Positions 1 to 8,573 of a stretch of DNA of 53,798 nt are shown here, piece after piece. The first letter of the stretch is position 1, and each line of letters opens with the position of its first letter. A program made the position numbers and the translations under genes. The notes below the pieces were generated by a model that worked only from the letters and a program-made list of their open reading frames with translations, did no database searches and was not told the DNA's origin. Source of the DNA: Nonomuraea guangzhouensis (lineage in GTDB: Bacteria; Actinomycetota; Actinomycetes; Streptosporangiales; Streptosporangiaceae); NCBI RefSeq assembly GCF_019396345.1, contig NZ_JAHKRM010000054.1:1-53798 (forward strand). Reading direction: 5' to 3'.

Positions 1-111
1 AATCCGTCATCCACACCCGAAAGCATGGACATGACGGGGTTGTGCATCATGCACTGGCTTTTAACACACTGTTGAGTTCTCAAGAAACGGACGCGTACTC
101 CCCAACCTGCG
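1..111 (-). promoter_or_regulatory. Leader of an rRNA operon that lies left of the window
   Basis: Read on the minus strand, this stretch contains TTGAGAACTCAACAGTGTG followed by TTAAAAGCCAGT. It closely resembles the conserved precursor-16S leader of Streptomyces and related actinomycetes, where a TTGAGAACTCAACAG block precedes the 16S gene. The 16S gene itself would lie beyond position 1 and is not seen. The identification rests on recalled similarity of this block plus the strong promoter just upstream. Confidence 0.7.
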
Positions 112-135
112 AGAGGCGCACATTTCGCTTTACCC

Positions 136-165
136 ATTTTACCAGATTTGGGCGATTCTTGTCAA
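136..165 (-). promoter_or_regulatory. Strong vegetative promoter, probably of the rRNA operon
   Basis: On the minus strand a perfect -35 box TTGACA (160-165) is followed by an 18-bp spacer and a -10 box TAAAAT (136-141). The region is AT-rich compared with its surroundings. Transcription would run into the rRNA-type leader at 1-111. Near-consensus boxes of this kind are typical of actinobacterial rrn promoters. Confidence 0.7.
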
Positions 166-322
166 ATCGGCCGATCCGGTTCGTTCCGGGCAACCCTGCT
201 AACTTACCCGAACTTCTCGTCCGTGTCCAATCCGATCTGGGCACAGCCTGAAGCTCGAGAGAGTGATCAGAGTGTTTGTCAGGACTGCTGCCCTGCGTTG
301 AAGACTCTAGCAGCCCCAGCGC

Positions 323-362
323 GGGGGAAGACCCAACTTCGGTAACGAATAGGTCTTCCCCC
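323..362 (-). terminator. Hairpin downstream of valS
   Basis: An 11-bp perfect inverted repeat (GGGGGAAGACC at 323-333 and its complement at 352-362) has an 18-nt loop. It lies about 13 nt past the valS stop on the minus strand. There is no T tract, as is common for actinobacterial terminators. Confidence 0.6.
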
Positions 363-374
363 GGTGTGTCTCGC

Positions 375-2939
375 TCAAACCCCCAAGCCGGCGAGCTGGC
401 TCTCCAGCCGAGCGATGTCGGCCGCCGACTGCTCCGCACGCCCTCTGACCTTGGCGACCACGTCCTCGGGCGCCTTGGCCATGAACTGCTCGTTGCCCAG
501 CTTGGCCGTGGCCTGGGCCGCCTCCTTGCGGGCGACCGCCAGATCCTTCTCCAGCCGCTTGCGCTCGGCCACCACATCGATGGCGCCCGCGGTGTCGATC
601 TCCACAGTCACCCCGCCCACGGTGAAGCGGGCGGTGGCTGAGAAGGCGTCAGACGGCTCCGTCAGCCGCAGGAGCGAGCGAACAGCCCCCTCCTGACCGG
701 TAAGAGCCGTGCCGGCCAGTCCGAGCCGCGCGGCCACCTTCTGGCCGGGCTTCAGCCCCTGATCCGAACGGAACCGCCGAACCTCCGTCACCAGCTCCTG
801 CAGCGCGACGATCTCCGCCTCGGCCACCGGATCGGTACGGCCGGAGTCGACCTGCGGCCACGCTGCCACGACCACCGACTCACCACCCGTGACGGCCCGC
901 CACAGCTCCTCGGTGACGAACGGCACCAGCGGGTGCATCAGCCGCAGCAGCGTGTCGAGCACATGGCCCAGCACAAGCCGCGTATGCTCCAGCCCCTCGC
1001 CGAGCTGGATCTTGGCCAGCTCCAGATACCAGTCGCAGACCTCGTCCCACGCGAAGTGGTAGAGCAGATCGGACGCCTTGGCGAACTCGAACTCCTCGAA
1101 GGCCGCGTCGGCCGAGGAGATCACGCTCTGCAGCCGCGACAGGATCCATCGGTCCGCCGCCGTCAGGTCGAGCCCGTCGAGGGAGCCGGTGGCCGCGCCG
1201 TTCATCAGCGCGAAGCGCGTGGCGTTCCAGATCTTGTTGCAGAAGTTGCGCGAGCCGGCCGCCCATTCCTCGCTCACCGCGACGTCGGCGCCGGGGTTGG
1301 CGCCGCGCAGCAGGGTGAAGCGGGTGGCGTCGGCGCCGAAGCGCTCGATCCAGTCGAGCGGATCGACGACGTTGCCGAACGACTTGGACATCTTCTTGCC
1401 GTACTGGTCGCGGACCATGCCGTGCAGCGCCACCACGCGGAAGGGCGGCTCGCCGTCCATGGCGTACAGGCCGAACATCATCATCCGCGCCACCCAGAAG
1501 AACAGGATGTCGTAGCCCGTGACCAGCACGGACGTCGGATAGAAGCGCTCGAGCTCCGGTGTCGCGTCGGGCCAGCCCAGTGTGGAGAACGGCCACAGGC
1601 CCGAGGAGAACCAGGTGTCGAGCACGTCGGAGTCCTGGACGTAGCCGGCGGGCGGGTCCTGGTCGGGGCCCACGCACACGACCTCGCCGGCCGGGCCGTA
1701 CCAGACCGGGATGCGATGCCCCCACCACAGCTGGCGCGAGATGCACCAGTCGTGCATGTCGTCGACCCAGTCGAAGTAGCGCTTGGCCAGCTCGGGCGGG
1801 TGGATGCGGGTGCGTCCGTCGCGCACCGCGTCACCAGCGGCCTTGGCCAGCGGCGAGACGTTGACGAACCACTGCAGCGACAGCCTCGGCTCCACCACCG
1901 TCTTGCAGCGCGAGCAGTGGCCGACGGAGTGGACGTAGGGGCGCTTCTCGGCGACGATCCGGCCCTCGGCGCGGAGCGCGGCGACCACAGCGGGTCGCGC
2001 CTCGAACCGGTCGAGTCCCTCGAACGGCCCGTGCGCGGTGATCACGCCACGCTCGTCCATGATGGTCAGCGACGGCAGCGAATGGCGCCGGCCGATCTCG
2101 AAGTCGTTGGGGTCGTGGGCCGGCGTCACCTTGACCGCGCCGGTGCCGAAGGCCGGGTCGACGTGCTCGTCGGCGACCACCGGGATCTGTCGGCCGGTGA
2201 GCGGCACCTCGACGAGCGTGCCGATCAGATGGGCGTAGCGCTCGTCCGAGGGATGCACGGCCACGGCGGTGTCGCCGAGCATGGTCTCCGCGCGGGTGGT
2301 CGCCACCACGATCTCGTCGGAGTAGCGGATGGAGACGAGCTCGCCGTCGTCCTCGCTGTGCTCCACCTCGATGTCGGACAGCGCGGTGAGGCAGCGGGGG
2401 CACCAGTTGATGATGCGTTCGGCCCGGTAGATCAGCCCGTCGTCGAACAGCCGCTTGAAGATCGTCTGCACGGCCCGCGAGAGCCCCGTGTCCATGGTGA
2501 AGCGCTCGCGCGACCAGTCGACACCGTCGCCGAGCTTGCGCATCTGGCCGAGGATCCGGCCACCGGACTCCTCCTTCCACTGCCAGACCCGCTCCACGAA
2601 CTCCTCACGCCCGAGGTCGTGGCGCGACAGGCCCTGCTTGGCCAGCTCGCGCTCGACGACGTTCTGGGTGGCGATGCCCGCGTGGTCCATGCCGGGCAGC
2701 CACAGCGTCTCGCGCCCCTGCATACGGGCCCGGCGGGTGAGCGCGTCCTGGATGGAGTGGTCGAGCGCGTGCCCGATGTGCAGGACGCCGGTCACGTTGG
2801 GCGGGGGAAGGACGATGCTGTACGGCACGCGCGGGCTGCCCGGGTCGGCGTGGAAGAAACCTCCGGTTACCCAGCGCTCGTAGCTCCGGGTTTCGACGTC
2901 GGCCGGGGTGTACTGGGTAGGCAGCTCTGGCGTTGTCAC
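375..2939 (-). CDS. valS: Valine--tRNA ligase
   Basis: This class Ia synthetase charges tRNA-Val with valine in the cytoplasm and edits mischarged threonine. Counting from the upstream TTG at 2948, the HIGH signature is exact at residues 57-60, after the PPPNVTG block, and the KMSKS loop is at about 519-523. The CP1 editing region lies between them. The C-terminus is the usual helical anticodon-binding domain and coiled-coil tail. The full length of about 855 aa is normal for the short actinobacterial type. The reading frame is open to TTG at 2948, but GTG at 2939 gives the more usual N-terminus; neither has a clear ribosome site, so translation may be leaderless. The gene is monocistronic between two hairpins. 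Confidence 0.97.
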   Translation of the reverse strand: MTTPELPTQYTPADVETRSYERWVTGGFFHADPGSPRVPYSIVLPPPNVTGVLHIGHALDHSIQDALTRRARMQGRETLWLPGMDHAGIATQNVVERELAKQGLSRHDLGREEFVERVWQWKEESGGRILGQMRKLGDGVDWSRERFTMDTGLSRAVQTIFKRLFDDGLIYRAERIINWCPRCLTALSDIEVEHSEDDGELVSIRYSDEIVVATTRAETMLGDTAVAVHPSDERYAHLIGTLVEVPLTGRQIPVVADEHVDPAFGTGAVKVTPAHDPNDFEIGRRHSLPSLTIMDERGVITAHGPFEGLDRFEARPAVVAALRAEGRIVAEKRPYVHSVGHCSRCKTVVEPRLSLQWFVNVSPLAKAAGDAVRDGRTRIHPPELAKRYFDWVDDMHDWCISRQLWWGHRIPVWYGPAGEVVCVGPDQDPPAGYVQDSDVLDTWFSSGLWPFSTLGWPDATPELERFYPTSVLVTGYDILFFWVARMMMFGLYAMDGEPPFRVVALHGMVRDQYGKKMSKSFGNVVDPLDWIERFGADATRFTLLRGANPGADVAVSEEWAAGSRNFCNKIWNATRFALMNGAATGSLDGLDLTAADRWILSRLQSVISSADAAFEEFEFAKASDLLYHFAWDEVCDWYLELAKIQLGEGLEHTRLVLGHVLDTLLRLMHPLVPFVTEELWRAVTGGESVVVAAWPQVDSGRTDPVAEAEIVALQELVTEVRRFRSDQGLKPGQKVAARLGLAGTALTGQEGAVRSLLRLTEPSDAFSATARFTVGGVTVEIDTAGAIDVVAERKRLEKDLAVARKEAAQATAKLGNEQFMAKAPEDVVAKVRGRAEQSAADIARLESQLAGLGV

Positions 2940-2965
2940 AGTGACCAATTCTAGGGAAGGAGGAA

Positions 2966-3004
2966 AGCGAAACGCCCCGGGGAGTGGTGCTCCGCGGGGC
3001 GCTT
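2966..3004 (-). terminator. Hairpin downstream of clpX
   Basis: The arms CGCCCCG (2973-2979) and CGGGGCG (2995-3001) form a GC-rich stem, extended outward by AGCG/CGCT with an AAA bulge. It lies directly after the clpX stop on the minus strand and before the valS start. Confidence 0.6.
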
Positions 3005-3021
3005 GGCCGAAAGGGAAAGGA

Positions 3022-4305
3022 TCAGGCGGACTTTTCCCGCGGTGTGCGCTGCTGCTTCGCGGCGAGCTGATCGCGGGGTACGAGCGTCGGGATGGCGTGT
3101 TCGAGCACCGACTCGCGGGTGATGACCACGCGCGCGACGTCCTGGCGCGACGGCACCTCGTACATCACCGACTGGAGCACCTCTTCGAGGATGGCGCGCA
3201 GGCCGCGGGCGCCGGTGCCGCGCAGGATCGCCTGGTCGGCGATGGCCTCGAGCGCGCCGTCGGTGAACTCCAGCTCCACGCCGTCGAGCTCCAGCAGCTT
3301 GCGGTATTGCTTGACGAGCGCGTTGCGGGGCTCGGTGAGGATCTGGATGAGCGCCTCACGGTCGAGGTTGTGCACCGAGGTGATGACCGGCAGACGACCG
3401 ACGAACTCGGGGATCATGCCGAACTTCAGCAGGTCCTCGGGCATCACGTCGGAGAAGATGTCGACCATGTCGACTTCTTCCTTCGACCGGATGATGGCGT
3501 TGAAGCCGATGCCCTTCTTGCCGATGCGCGACTCGATGATCTTTTCCAGACCGGCGAAGGCGCCACCGCAGATGAACAGCACGTTCGTCGTGTCGATCTG
3601 GATGAACTCCTGGTGGGGGTGCTTGCGCCCGCCCTGCGGCGGCACGCTCGCGGTCGTGCCCTCCAGGATCTTGAGCAGTGCCTGCTGGACGCCCTCACCG
3701 GAGACGTCGCGCGTGATCGACGGGTTTTCGCTCTTGCGAGCGATCTTGTCGACCTCGTCGATGTAGATGATGCCGGTCTCGGCCTTCTTGACGTCGTAGT
3801 CAGCGGCCTGGATGAGCTTGAGGAGGATGTTCTCGACGTCCTCGCCGACGTATCCGGCCTCGGTGAGCGCCGTGGCGTCGGCGATGGCGAAGGGCACGTT
3901 GAGCATCTTCGCCAGCGTCTGCGCGAGCAGTGTCTTGCCCGAGCCCGTGGGGCCCAGCAGCAGGATGTTGCTCTTGGCCAGCTCAAGACCGTCGTCTCTA
4001 CCTCGGTCGCCGGACTGCACCCGCTTGTAGTGGTTGTAGACCGCCACCGAGAGCGCCTTCTTCGCCTTGTCCTGACCGATGACGTAGGCGTCGAGGAACT
4101 CGTAGATCTCCCTCGGCTTGGGCAGGTTGTCCCACTTGAGCTCAGAGGACTCGGAGAGCTCCTCCTCGATGATCTCGTTGCAGAGATCGATGCACTCATC
4201 GCAGATGTAGACGCCTGGACCGGCAATGAGCTTCTTGACTTGCTTCTGGCTCTTCCCGCAGAAAGAGCACTTCAGCAGGTCTCCCCCGTCGCCGATGCGT
4301 GCCAC
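3022..4305 (-). CDS. clpX: ClpX, ATP-dependent Clp protease unfoldase
   Basis: ClpX is the AAA+ hexamer that unfolds substrates and feeds them to the ClpP chamber. The N-terminal C4 zinc-binding domain has Cys13, Cys16, Cys35 and Cys38. Walker A (GPTGSGKT) is at residues 118-125, and Walker B appears in the IIYIDEVDKI segment. The pore loop and sensor regions are in the usual places. At 427 aa it is the normal length. The GTG start at 4303-4305 has AAAGGAG upstream at good spacing. It lies downstream of clpP1-clpP2 on the same strand, but a 174-bp gap with a hairpin suggests at least partly separate transcription. Confidence 0.97.
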   Translation of the reverse strand: MARIGDGGDLLKCSFCGKSQKQVKKLIAGPGVYICDECIDLCNEIIEEELSESSELKWDNLPKPREIYEFLDAYVIGQDKAKKALSVAVYNHYKRVQSGDRGRDDGLELAKSNILLLGPTGSGKTLLAQTLAKMLNVPFAIADATALTEAGYVGEDVENILLKLIQAADYDVKKAETGIIYIDEVDKIARKSENPSITRDVSGEGVQQALLKILEGTTASVPPQGGRKHPHQEFIQIDTTNVLFICGGAFAGLEKIIESRIGKKGIGFNAIIRSKEEVDMVDIFSDVMPEDLLKFGMIPEFVGRLPVITSVHNLDREALIQILTEPRNALVKQYRKLLELDGVELEFTDGALEAIADQAILRGTGARGLRAILEEVLQSVMYEVPSRQDVARVVITRESVLEHAIPTLVPRDQLAAKQQRTPREKSA

Positions 4306-4431
4306 CCCAGATACTCCTTTGCGTGGGACCGCCCTGCTCCCGCGATCCGTATCTACCGGACCGGGTCCGAACCGCTCAGGTTTCGACGTTACCGTCTTCT
4401 GGGCCCTCAGTGAGCCCCCTGGCGGCGAGTC

Positions 4432-4468
4432 GCACCGGAACGTGCCCTATTGGGCAGCGCTCCGGTGC
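4432..4468 (-). terminator. Hairpin between clpP2 and clpX
   Basis: GCACCGGA (4432-4439) pairs with TCCGGTGC (4461-4468), and inside it TGCCC (443-447 of this block, i.e. 4443-4447) pairs with GGGCA (4452-4456) around a TATT loop. It begins about 10 nt downstream of the clpP2 stop on the minus strand, so it probably ends or attenuates the clpP1-clpP2 transcript before clpX. Confidence 0.55.
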
Positions 4469-4479
4469 GTCACATCTCA

Positions 4480-5103
4480 TCAGGAAGCGACGGCCTGAGC
4501 TCGTTTCTTCCTCGACGGGATGATGTCGTCGATCAGACCATACGCCTTTGCCTCGTCCGCGTTGAGAATTTTGTCGCGTTCGATGTCCTTTCGGACTTCC
4601 GCAGGGCGCTTTCCGGAGTGCTTCGCCACGATGTCCTCAAGGAGGGAGCGCATGCGAAGGATCTCGCGGGCCTGGATCTCGATGTCGCTTCCCTGGCCGC
4701 CGCCCTCGGTGGACGGCTGGTGGATGAGCACCCTGGCGTTGGGAAGCGCGAACCGCTTGCCGGGAGTCCCGCCGGCCAGCAGCACGGCCGCGGCGGAGGC
4801 GGCCTGCCCCAGGCAGACGGTCTGGATCTCCGGCCGGACGAACTGCATCGTGTCGTAAATCGCCGTCATGGCGGTGAAAGAACCACCCGGCGAGTTGATG
4901 TAGATGCTGATGTCACGGTCGGGATCGAGCGACTCCAGCGTCAGCAGCTGAGCCATCACGTCGTTGGCCGACGCGTCGTCGATCTGCACTCCGAGGAAGA
5001 TGATGCGGTCCTCGAAGAGCTTGTTGTACGGGTTCATCTCCTTCACGCCATAGGACGTGCGTTCGACGAAGGAGGGGAGAACGTACCGGCTTTCGATGTT
5101 CAC
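4480..5103 (-). CDS. clpP2: ClpP2, Clp protease proteolytic subunit (second gene of pair)
   Basis: This serine peptidase (family S14) forms the degradation chamber with ClpP1. The catalytic triad is visible: Ser103 in GQAAS, His128 in LIHQPS and Asp177 in ERDKIL. The oxyanion segment NSPGGS is at 70-75. The length of 207 aa is normal. The GTG start at 5101-5103 has GGGGAG just upstream and lies 10 nt after the clpP1 stop, so the two genes are one operon. Actinobacteria typically have two clpP genes whose products act as a mixed ClpP1P2 complex. Confidence 0.95.
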   Translation of the reverse strand: MNIESRYVLPSFVERTSYGVKEMNPYNKLFEDRIIFLGVQIDDASANDVMAQLLTLESLDPDRDISIYINSPGGSFTAMTAIYDTMQFVRPEIQTVCLGQAASAAAVLLAGGTPGKRFALPNARVLIHQPSTEGGGQGSDIEIQAREILRMRSLLEDIVAKHSGKRPAEVRKDIERDKILNADEAKAYGLIDDIIPSRKKRAQAVAS

Positions 5104-5113
5104 TTCAACTCCC

Positions 5114-5746
5114 CTAGGAGACGGCGCCTTGCGAGGGCACCTGCCTCGCGCTGCGCACGACGTTGTCGATGAAGCCGTAGTCCTTGGCCTCTTCGGCCGT
5201 GAACCAGCGGTCTCGATCGGAGTCGGCCTCGATCTGCTCGAGCGACTGGCCTGTGTGCTGCGCGATCCGCTCGGCCAGGGTCTTCTTCACGTAGAGCATC
5301 TGCTCCGCCTGGATGGCGATGTCGGCGGCGGTGCCACCGATGCCACCGGACGGCTGGTGCATCATGATGCGCGCGTGTGGCAGCGCGTAGCGCTTGCCTC
5401 TCGCGCCCGCCGACAGCAGGAACTGCCCCATGGAGGCGGCCAGCCCCATGGCGACCGTTGCCACGTCGTTGGGCACGTATTCCATCATGTCGTAGATGGC
5501 CATGCCGGCCGTCACCGACCCGCCAGGCGAGTTGATGTAGAGCCAGATGTCACGGTCCGGATCGTCGGCCGCGAGCAGCAACAGCTCGGCACAGATGCGG
5601 TTGGCGATCTCGTCGTTCACCTCCTGCCCGAGCACGATGATGCGCTCGCGCAGCAGGCGCTGGTAAAGCTGGTCCTCAAGCCGGAAGGACGAGCCGTTCT
5701 CACGGCCTCGCGACTCAGGCTGATAGAAGGTCGGCGGGCTGGTCAC
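5114..5746 (-). CDS. clpP1: ClpP1, Clp protease proteolytic subunit (first gene of pair)
   Basis: This S14 serine peptidase is the partner of ClpP2. The triad is Ser105 (GLAASMG), His130 (MMHQP) and Asp179 (DRDRWF), numbered from the GTG start at 5746. That start is preferred because GGAAGG lies 7 nt upstream; the frame stays open to 5818 but the extension is not ClpP-like. At 210 aa it is the usual size. It is the first gene of the clpP1-clpP2 operon. A site matching the ClgR consensus lies 89 bp upstream, which suggests activation under proteolytic stress. Confidence 0.95.
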   Translation of the reverse strand: MTSPPTFYQPESRGRENGSSFRLEDQLYQRLLRERIIVLGQEVNDEIANRICAELLLLAADDPDRDIWLYINSPGGSVTAGMAIYDMMEYVPNDVATVAMGLAASMGQFLLSAGARGKRYALPHARIMMHQPSGGIGGTAADIAIQAEQMLYVKKTLAERIAQHTGQSLEQIEADSDRDRWFTAEEAKDYGFIDNVVRSARQVPSQGAVS

Positions 5747-5834
5747 AGCGTCACCTTCCGATGCGTCGTAATCGATTGGCTTTGCCTGTGACCCTAACGC
5801 GCGGGGCACACAGGTCATGCCCCGTCTGCCTGCT

Positions 5835-5848
5835 GTTCGCTGACGGCG
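5835..5848. promoter_or_regulatory. Candidate ClgR operator upstream of clpP1
   Basis: The sequence GTTCGC-N5-GCG occurs here with spacer TGACG. It fits the recalled Streptomyces ClgR consensus GTTCGC-N5-GCG and the corynebacterial core CGCYNANRGCG at every fixed position. It lies in the 174-bp gap between tig and clpP1. ClgR is the known activator of clpP operons in actinobacteria. Binding itself is an inference. Confidence 0.6.
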
Positions 5849-5875
5849 CAGGTAAGGGCGACCAGAGCAGCGCGA

Positions 5876-5903
5876 AGCCCCCGAACCATCCGGATCGGGG
5901 GCT
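5876..5903 (-). terminator. Hairpin downstream of tig
   Basis: AGCCCCCGA (5876-5884) pairs perfectly with TCGGGGGCT (5895-5903) across a 10-nt loop, 17 nt past the tig stop on the minus strand. Confidence 0.65.
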
Positions 5904-5920
5904 TGGTGCCGTTTCTGGGG

Positions 5921-7303
5921 CTAGGCGTCGGCCTTCTCCTCAGTCGGCTCCTCGGCGGGCTCCTCTTCGGCCTCCGCGCCGTTGAGCTCGGTGTAGATGG
6001 CCTTGAGGTCCACCTCGTTGCCCTCGGAGTCGACCACCTTGGCGGCGTCACCGACGACGGACTTGGCCTTGTCACGGACGATCTCGACCATGGCCAGCGT
6101 GAGCTGGTCGTTGTCGGCCAGGTGCTGGGCCAGCTGGTTGGGCTGGACGCCCATCTCCATGGCCCGGCGGACGACGAAGTTGGTCAGCTCCTGCTCGGAG
6201 ACGCCCAGCTCCTCGCTCTTGACGATCTTGTCAAGGACGAACCCGACCTTGATGGCCTTGGCGGAGCTGCTGTCGAACTCGGCGAAGCGCTCCTCCTCGG
6301 TCGTCTGGTAGAGGCGGAAGAAAGCGTCGCGGCTCAGCCCGCTCTCGGCGATCTGGTGCTCGAGGTTGTGCTTGCGAGCGTCGACCTCGGCCTTGAGGGC
6401 GCTGTCGGGGATCGGCATCTCGATCTTGTCGAGCAGCGCGTCGACGGCCTTCTCGCGGGCCTGGACGACCTGGTCGACCAGCTTGTTGCGACGGGCCTGC
6501 TCGCGGATGCTGTCCTTCAGCTCGGCGAGCGTGTCGAACTCGCTCGCCAGCTGGGCGAACTCGTCGTCGAGCTCGGGCAGGACCTTCTCCTTGACCGTCT
6601 TGACGGTGATGATGACGTCGGCTTCCTCACCGGCGTTCTCACCGCCGACCAACTCGGTCTTGAAGCTCTTCTCCTCGCCCGCGGACATGCCCACGAGCGC
6701 GTCATCGAGGCCCTGCAGCACGGAGCCGGCACCGACCTCGTACGAGACCTCGTTGGCCTGCTGCTCCTCGATGTTGGCGCCGTCGATCTCGGCGCGCAGG
6801 TCCATCACGACGAAGTCGCCGGCGGCCGCGGCGCGCTCGACACCGGTCAGCGTGGCGAAGCGCTGGCGCAGCGCGTCGAGCTGGCTGTCGATGTCCGCGT
6901 CGGCGACCTCGGCGGAGTCGACGGTGACCTCGATGCCCGCGTAGTCGGGGACTTCGAAGCTGGGCCGGACGTCCACCTCGGCGGTGAACTCGACCTGCTC
7001 GCCGTCCTCGATCTTGGTGATCTCGATGTCGGGCTGGCTGACCGGGAAGACGTCGACCTCGTCGACGGCCTGGCCGTACAGCTTGGGCACCGCGTCGTTG
7101 AGGGTCTCCTCCAGCACCACCGCGCGGCCGAAGCGCTGCTCGATGATGCGGGCCGGAACCTTGCCAGGGCGGAACCCGGGGACGCGCACCTGCTGCGCGA
7201 CCTTCTTGTACGCCGCATCCAGGCTCGGGCGCAGCTCTTCGAACGGCACCTCGACAGTGAGCTTCACCCTGGTCGGGCTGAGCTCCTCGACAGCGGTCTT
7301 CAC
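5921..7303 (-). CDS. tig: Trigger factor, ribosome-bound chaperone and prolyl isomerase
   Basis: Trigger factor binds nascent chains at the ribosome exit tunnel through L23. The N-terminal ribosome-binding domain carries the GFRPGKVP signature at about residues 43-50. A central FKBP-type PPIase domain (about 155-240) contains VVMDLRAEIDG. The long helical C-terminal domain ends in an acidic Glu/Ala-rich tail, as in actinobacteria. The GTG start at 7303 has AAGGAG 9 nt upstream; the frame extends to 7381 but that part does not look like the family. The length of 460 aa is normal. It precedes clpP1-clpP2 on the same strand, separated by a hairpin. Confidence 0.96.
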   Translation of the reverse strand: MKTAVEELSPTRVKLTVEVPFEELRPSLDAAYKKVAQQVRVPGFRPGKVPARIIEQRFGRAVVLEETLNDAVPKLYGQAVDEVDVFPVSQPDIEITKIEDGEQVEFTAEVDVRPSFEVPDYAGIEVTVDSAEVADADIDSQLDALRQRFATLTGVERAAAAGDFVVMDLRAEIDGANIEEQQANEVSYEVGAGSVLQGLDDALVGMSAGEEKSFKTELVGGENAGEEADVIITVKTVKEKVLPELDDEFAQLASEFDTLAELKDSIREQARRNKLVDQVVQAREKAVDALLDKIEMPIPDSALKAEVDARKHNLEHQIAESGLSRDAFFRLYQTTEEERFAEFDSSSAKAIKVGFVLDKIVKSEELGVSEQELTNFVVRRAMEMGVQPNQLAQHLADNDQLTLAMVEIVRDKAKSVVGDAAKVVDSEGNEVDLKAIYTELNGAEAEEEPAEEPTEEKADA

Positions 7304-7459
7304 GGGGTGGTCTCCTTGATCAAGCTTCGAGTGATCGCGGGCGCGTCCAGATTTGGTACGGCTCACGCGCCGCGCCCACATGAGCGGCGCTGGGCATGCT
7401 CCGCCTTGGCGGGATCCAAGCGCCGTTCGCCAGTCTAGGGTAGATGCGTACCCAACGAC

Positions 7460-7475
7460 GACGGGACAACCCGTC
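7460..7475 (-). terminator. Short hairpin at the end of the XRE/DUF5753 gene
   Basis: GACGGG and CCCGTC flank an ACAA loop and overlap the stop codon of the regulator at 7474. The stem is only 6 bp, so termination is possible but weakly supported. Confidence 0.35.
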
Positions 7476-8340
7476 AGAACTCCTCGGCGATCACCCGCAG
7501 CAGTTCGATGGTCTCATCGGGCGTCGTGCTGACGGCGCAGAGCCGCTCCATCACCTCGGTGTAGCGGTCGACGTCCTCGCGTTTGTCCAGGTAGAGGGCG
7601 CTGGCGAGTTGCTCGACGTACACCACGTCCGGCAGGTCCTGATCGGGGAAGCGCAGGACGGTGAACGCCCCGCCCTCGGCACTGTGGCCACCGAAGCTGA
7701 ACGGCATGACCTGGATGGTGATGTTGGGCTGGCGCATCAGGTCGATGAGGTGTTCGAGCTGAGCCCGCATCACCTCGGCGCCGCCGATGGGGCGGCGCAG
7801 CGCTGCCTCGTCGATGACCGCCCAGAAGACCGGGCCGTCGGGTCTGTCGAACATGCGCTGGCGTTCGAGCCGGAGATCCACCCGGCGGGCGATCTCTTCC
7901 GCGCTGATGCCGGCCGAGCCCGCGGTGACCACTGCCCGAGCGTATTCCTTGGTCTGTAACAGGCCAGGGACGAACTGGACCTCGTAGGTCCTGATCCTGG
8001 CCGCGGCCTCCTCGAGGCCGACGTACGCCTGGAACCACGTGGGCAGGATGTCGTTGAACCGGTGCCACCAACCGGGCTCGTTCGCCGTGGCCACCAGATC
8101 GAGTACGGCTGCGCGTGCCTGGTTGTCCACGACCCCGTAAAGAGTCAGCAAATCGGCCACGTCGCGCTCCTTGAAGCCGACGCGACCCAGCTCCATGCGG
8201 CTGATCTTGGATTCGGACCCCCTGATGAGGTGGCCCGCTTCCTCGCGAGTAACGCCTTTCCCCTCCCTGAGCCTGCGCAGCTGGGAGCCCAGGAGGATGC
8301 GCAGCGCCGTAGGGCCGGAACCCGGCTGGTTCTGCGTCAC
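7474..8340 (-). CDS. XRE-family regulator with DUF5753 (Scr1 type)
   Basis: An N-terminal helix-turn-helix of the XRE type (about residues 15-70, with VTREEAGHLIRGSESKISR as recognition region) is followed by the large DUF5753 domain with its hallmark VPGLLQTKEYARA. Such proteins are abundant regulators in Streptomyces and relatives and often sit beside a small DUF397 gene or an anti-sigma-like ATPase. Here the divergent neighbour is the ATPase at 8574. The GTG start at 8340 is chosen because AGGAGG precedes it closely; the frame extends to 8379. Chromosomal paralogue of the two element-borne regulators at 14139 and 25497. Confidence 0.9.
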   Translation of the reverse strand: MTQNQPGSGPTALRILLGSQLRRLREGKGVTREEAGHLIRGSESKISRMELGRVGFKERDVADLLTLYGVVDNQARAAVLDLVATANEPGWWHRFNDILPTWFQAYVGLEEAAARIRTYEVQFVPGLLQTKEYARAVVTAGSAGISAEEIARRVDLRLERQRMFDRPDGPVFWAVIDEAALRRPIGGAEVMRAQLEHLIDLMRQPNITIQVMPFSFGGHSAEGGAFTVLRFPDQDLPDVVYVEQLASALYLDKREDVDRYTEVMERLCAVSTTPDETIELLRVIAEEF

Positions 8341-8462
8341 TCTGCCTCCTATCAAGGTCCGCACACACAGTGACACCACATTGCCGCGTATGACAAGGTC
8401 TCAACCTGGTGTCCGATTTGGATACCCCTACCGGTAACCGCCCATGCGGCTGCACATTGCAC

Positions 8463-8474
8463 ATGCACGTGCAT
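8463..8474. promoter_or_regulatory. Candidate operator: 12-bp palindrome
   Basis: ATGCACGTGCAT is a perfect palindrome in the 233-bp gap between two divergent genes, flanked by further TGCAC words at about 8454, 8520 and 8535. A dimeric HTH protein such as the adjacent regulator could bind it. No direct evidence of function. Confidence 0.4.
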
Positions 8475-8573
8475 TTGGGTCTTGCAGCGACCGGGAGTCG
8501 TGTCCCATGATGGCCTAGTGCATATTGGGCCAAACATGCACGAACCCAGAAGCAATCGGGAGGTATCGGCGGG

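Noticed and set aside
933..2954. A 673-aa plus-strand open frame
   Set aside because: It lies opposite valS, whose motifs are complete; the frame is open only because of GC-rich codon bias.
2908..4413. A 501-aa plus-strand open frame
   Set aside because: Antisense of clpX with no ribosome site and low-complexity Asp/Leu/Val composition.
5903..7438. A 511-aa plus-strand open frame
   Set aside because: Antisense shadow of trigger factor.
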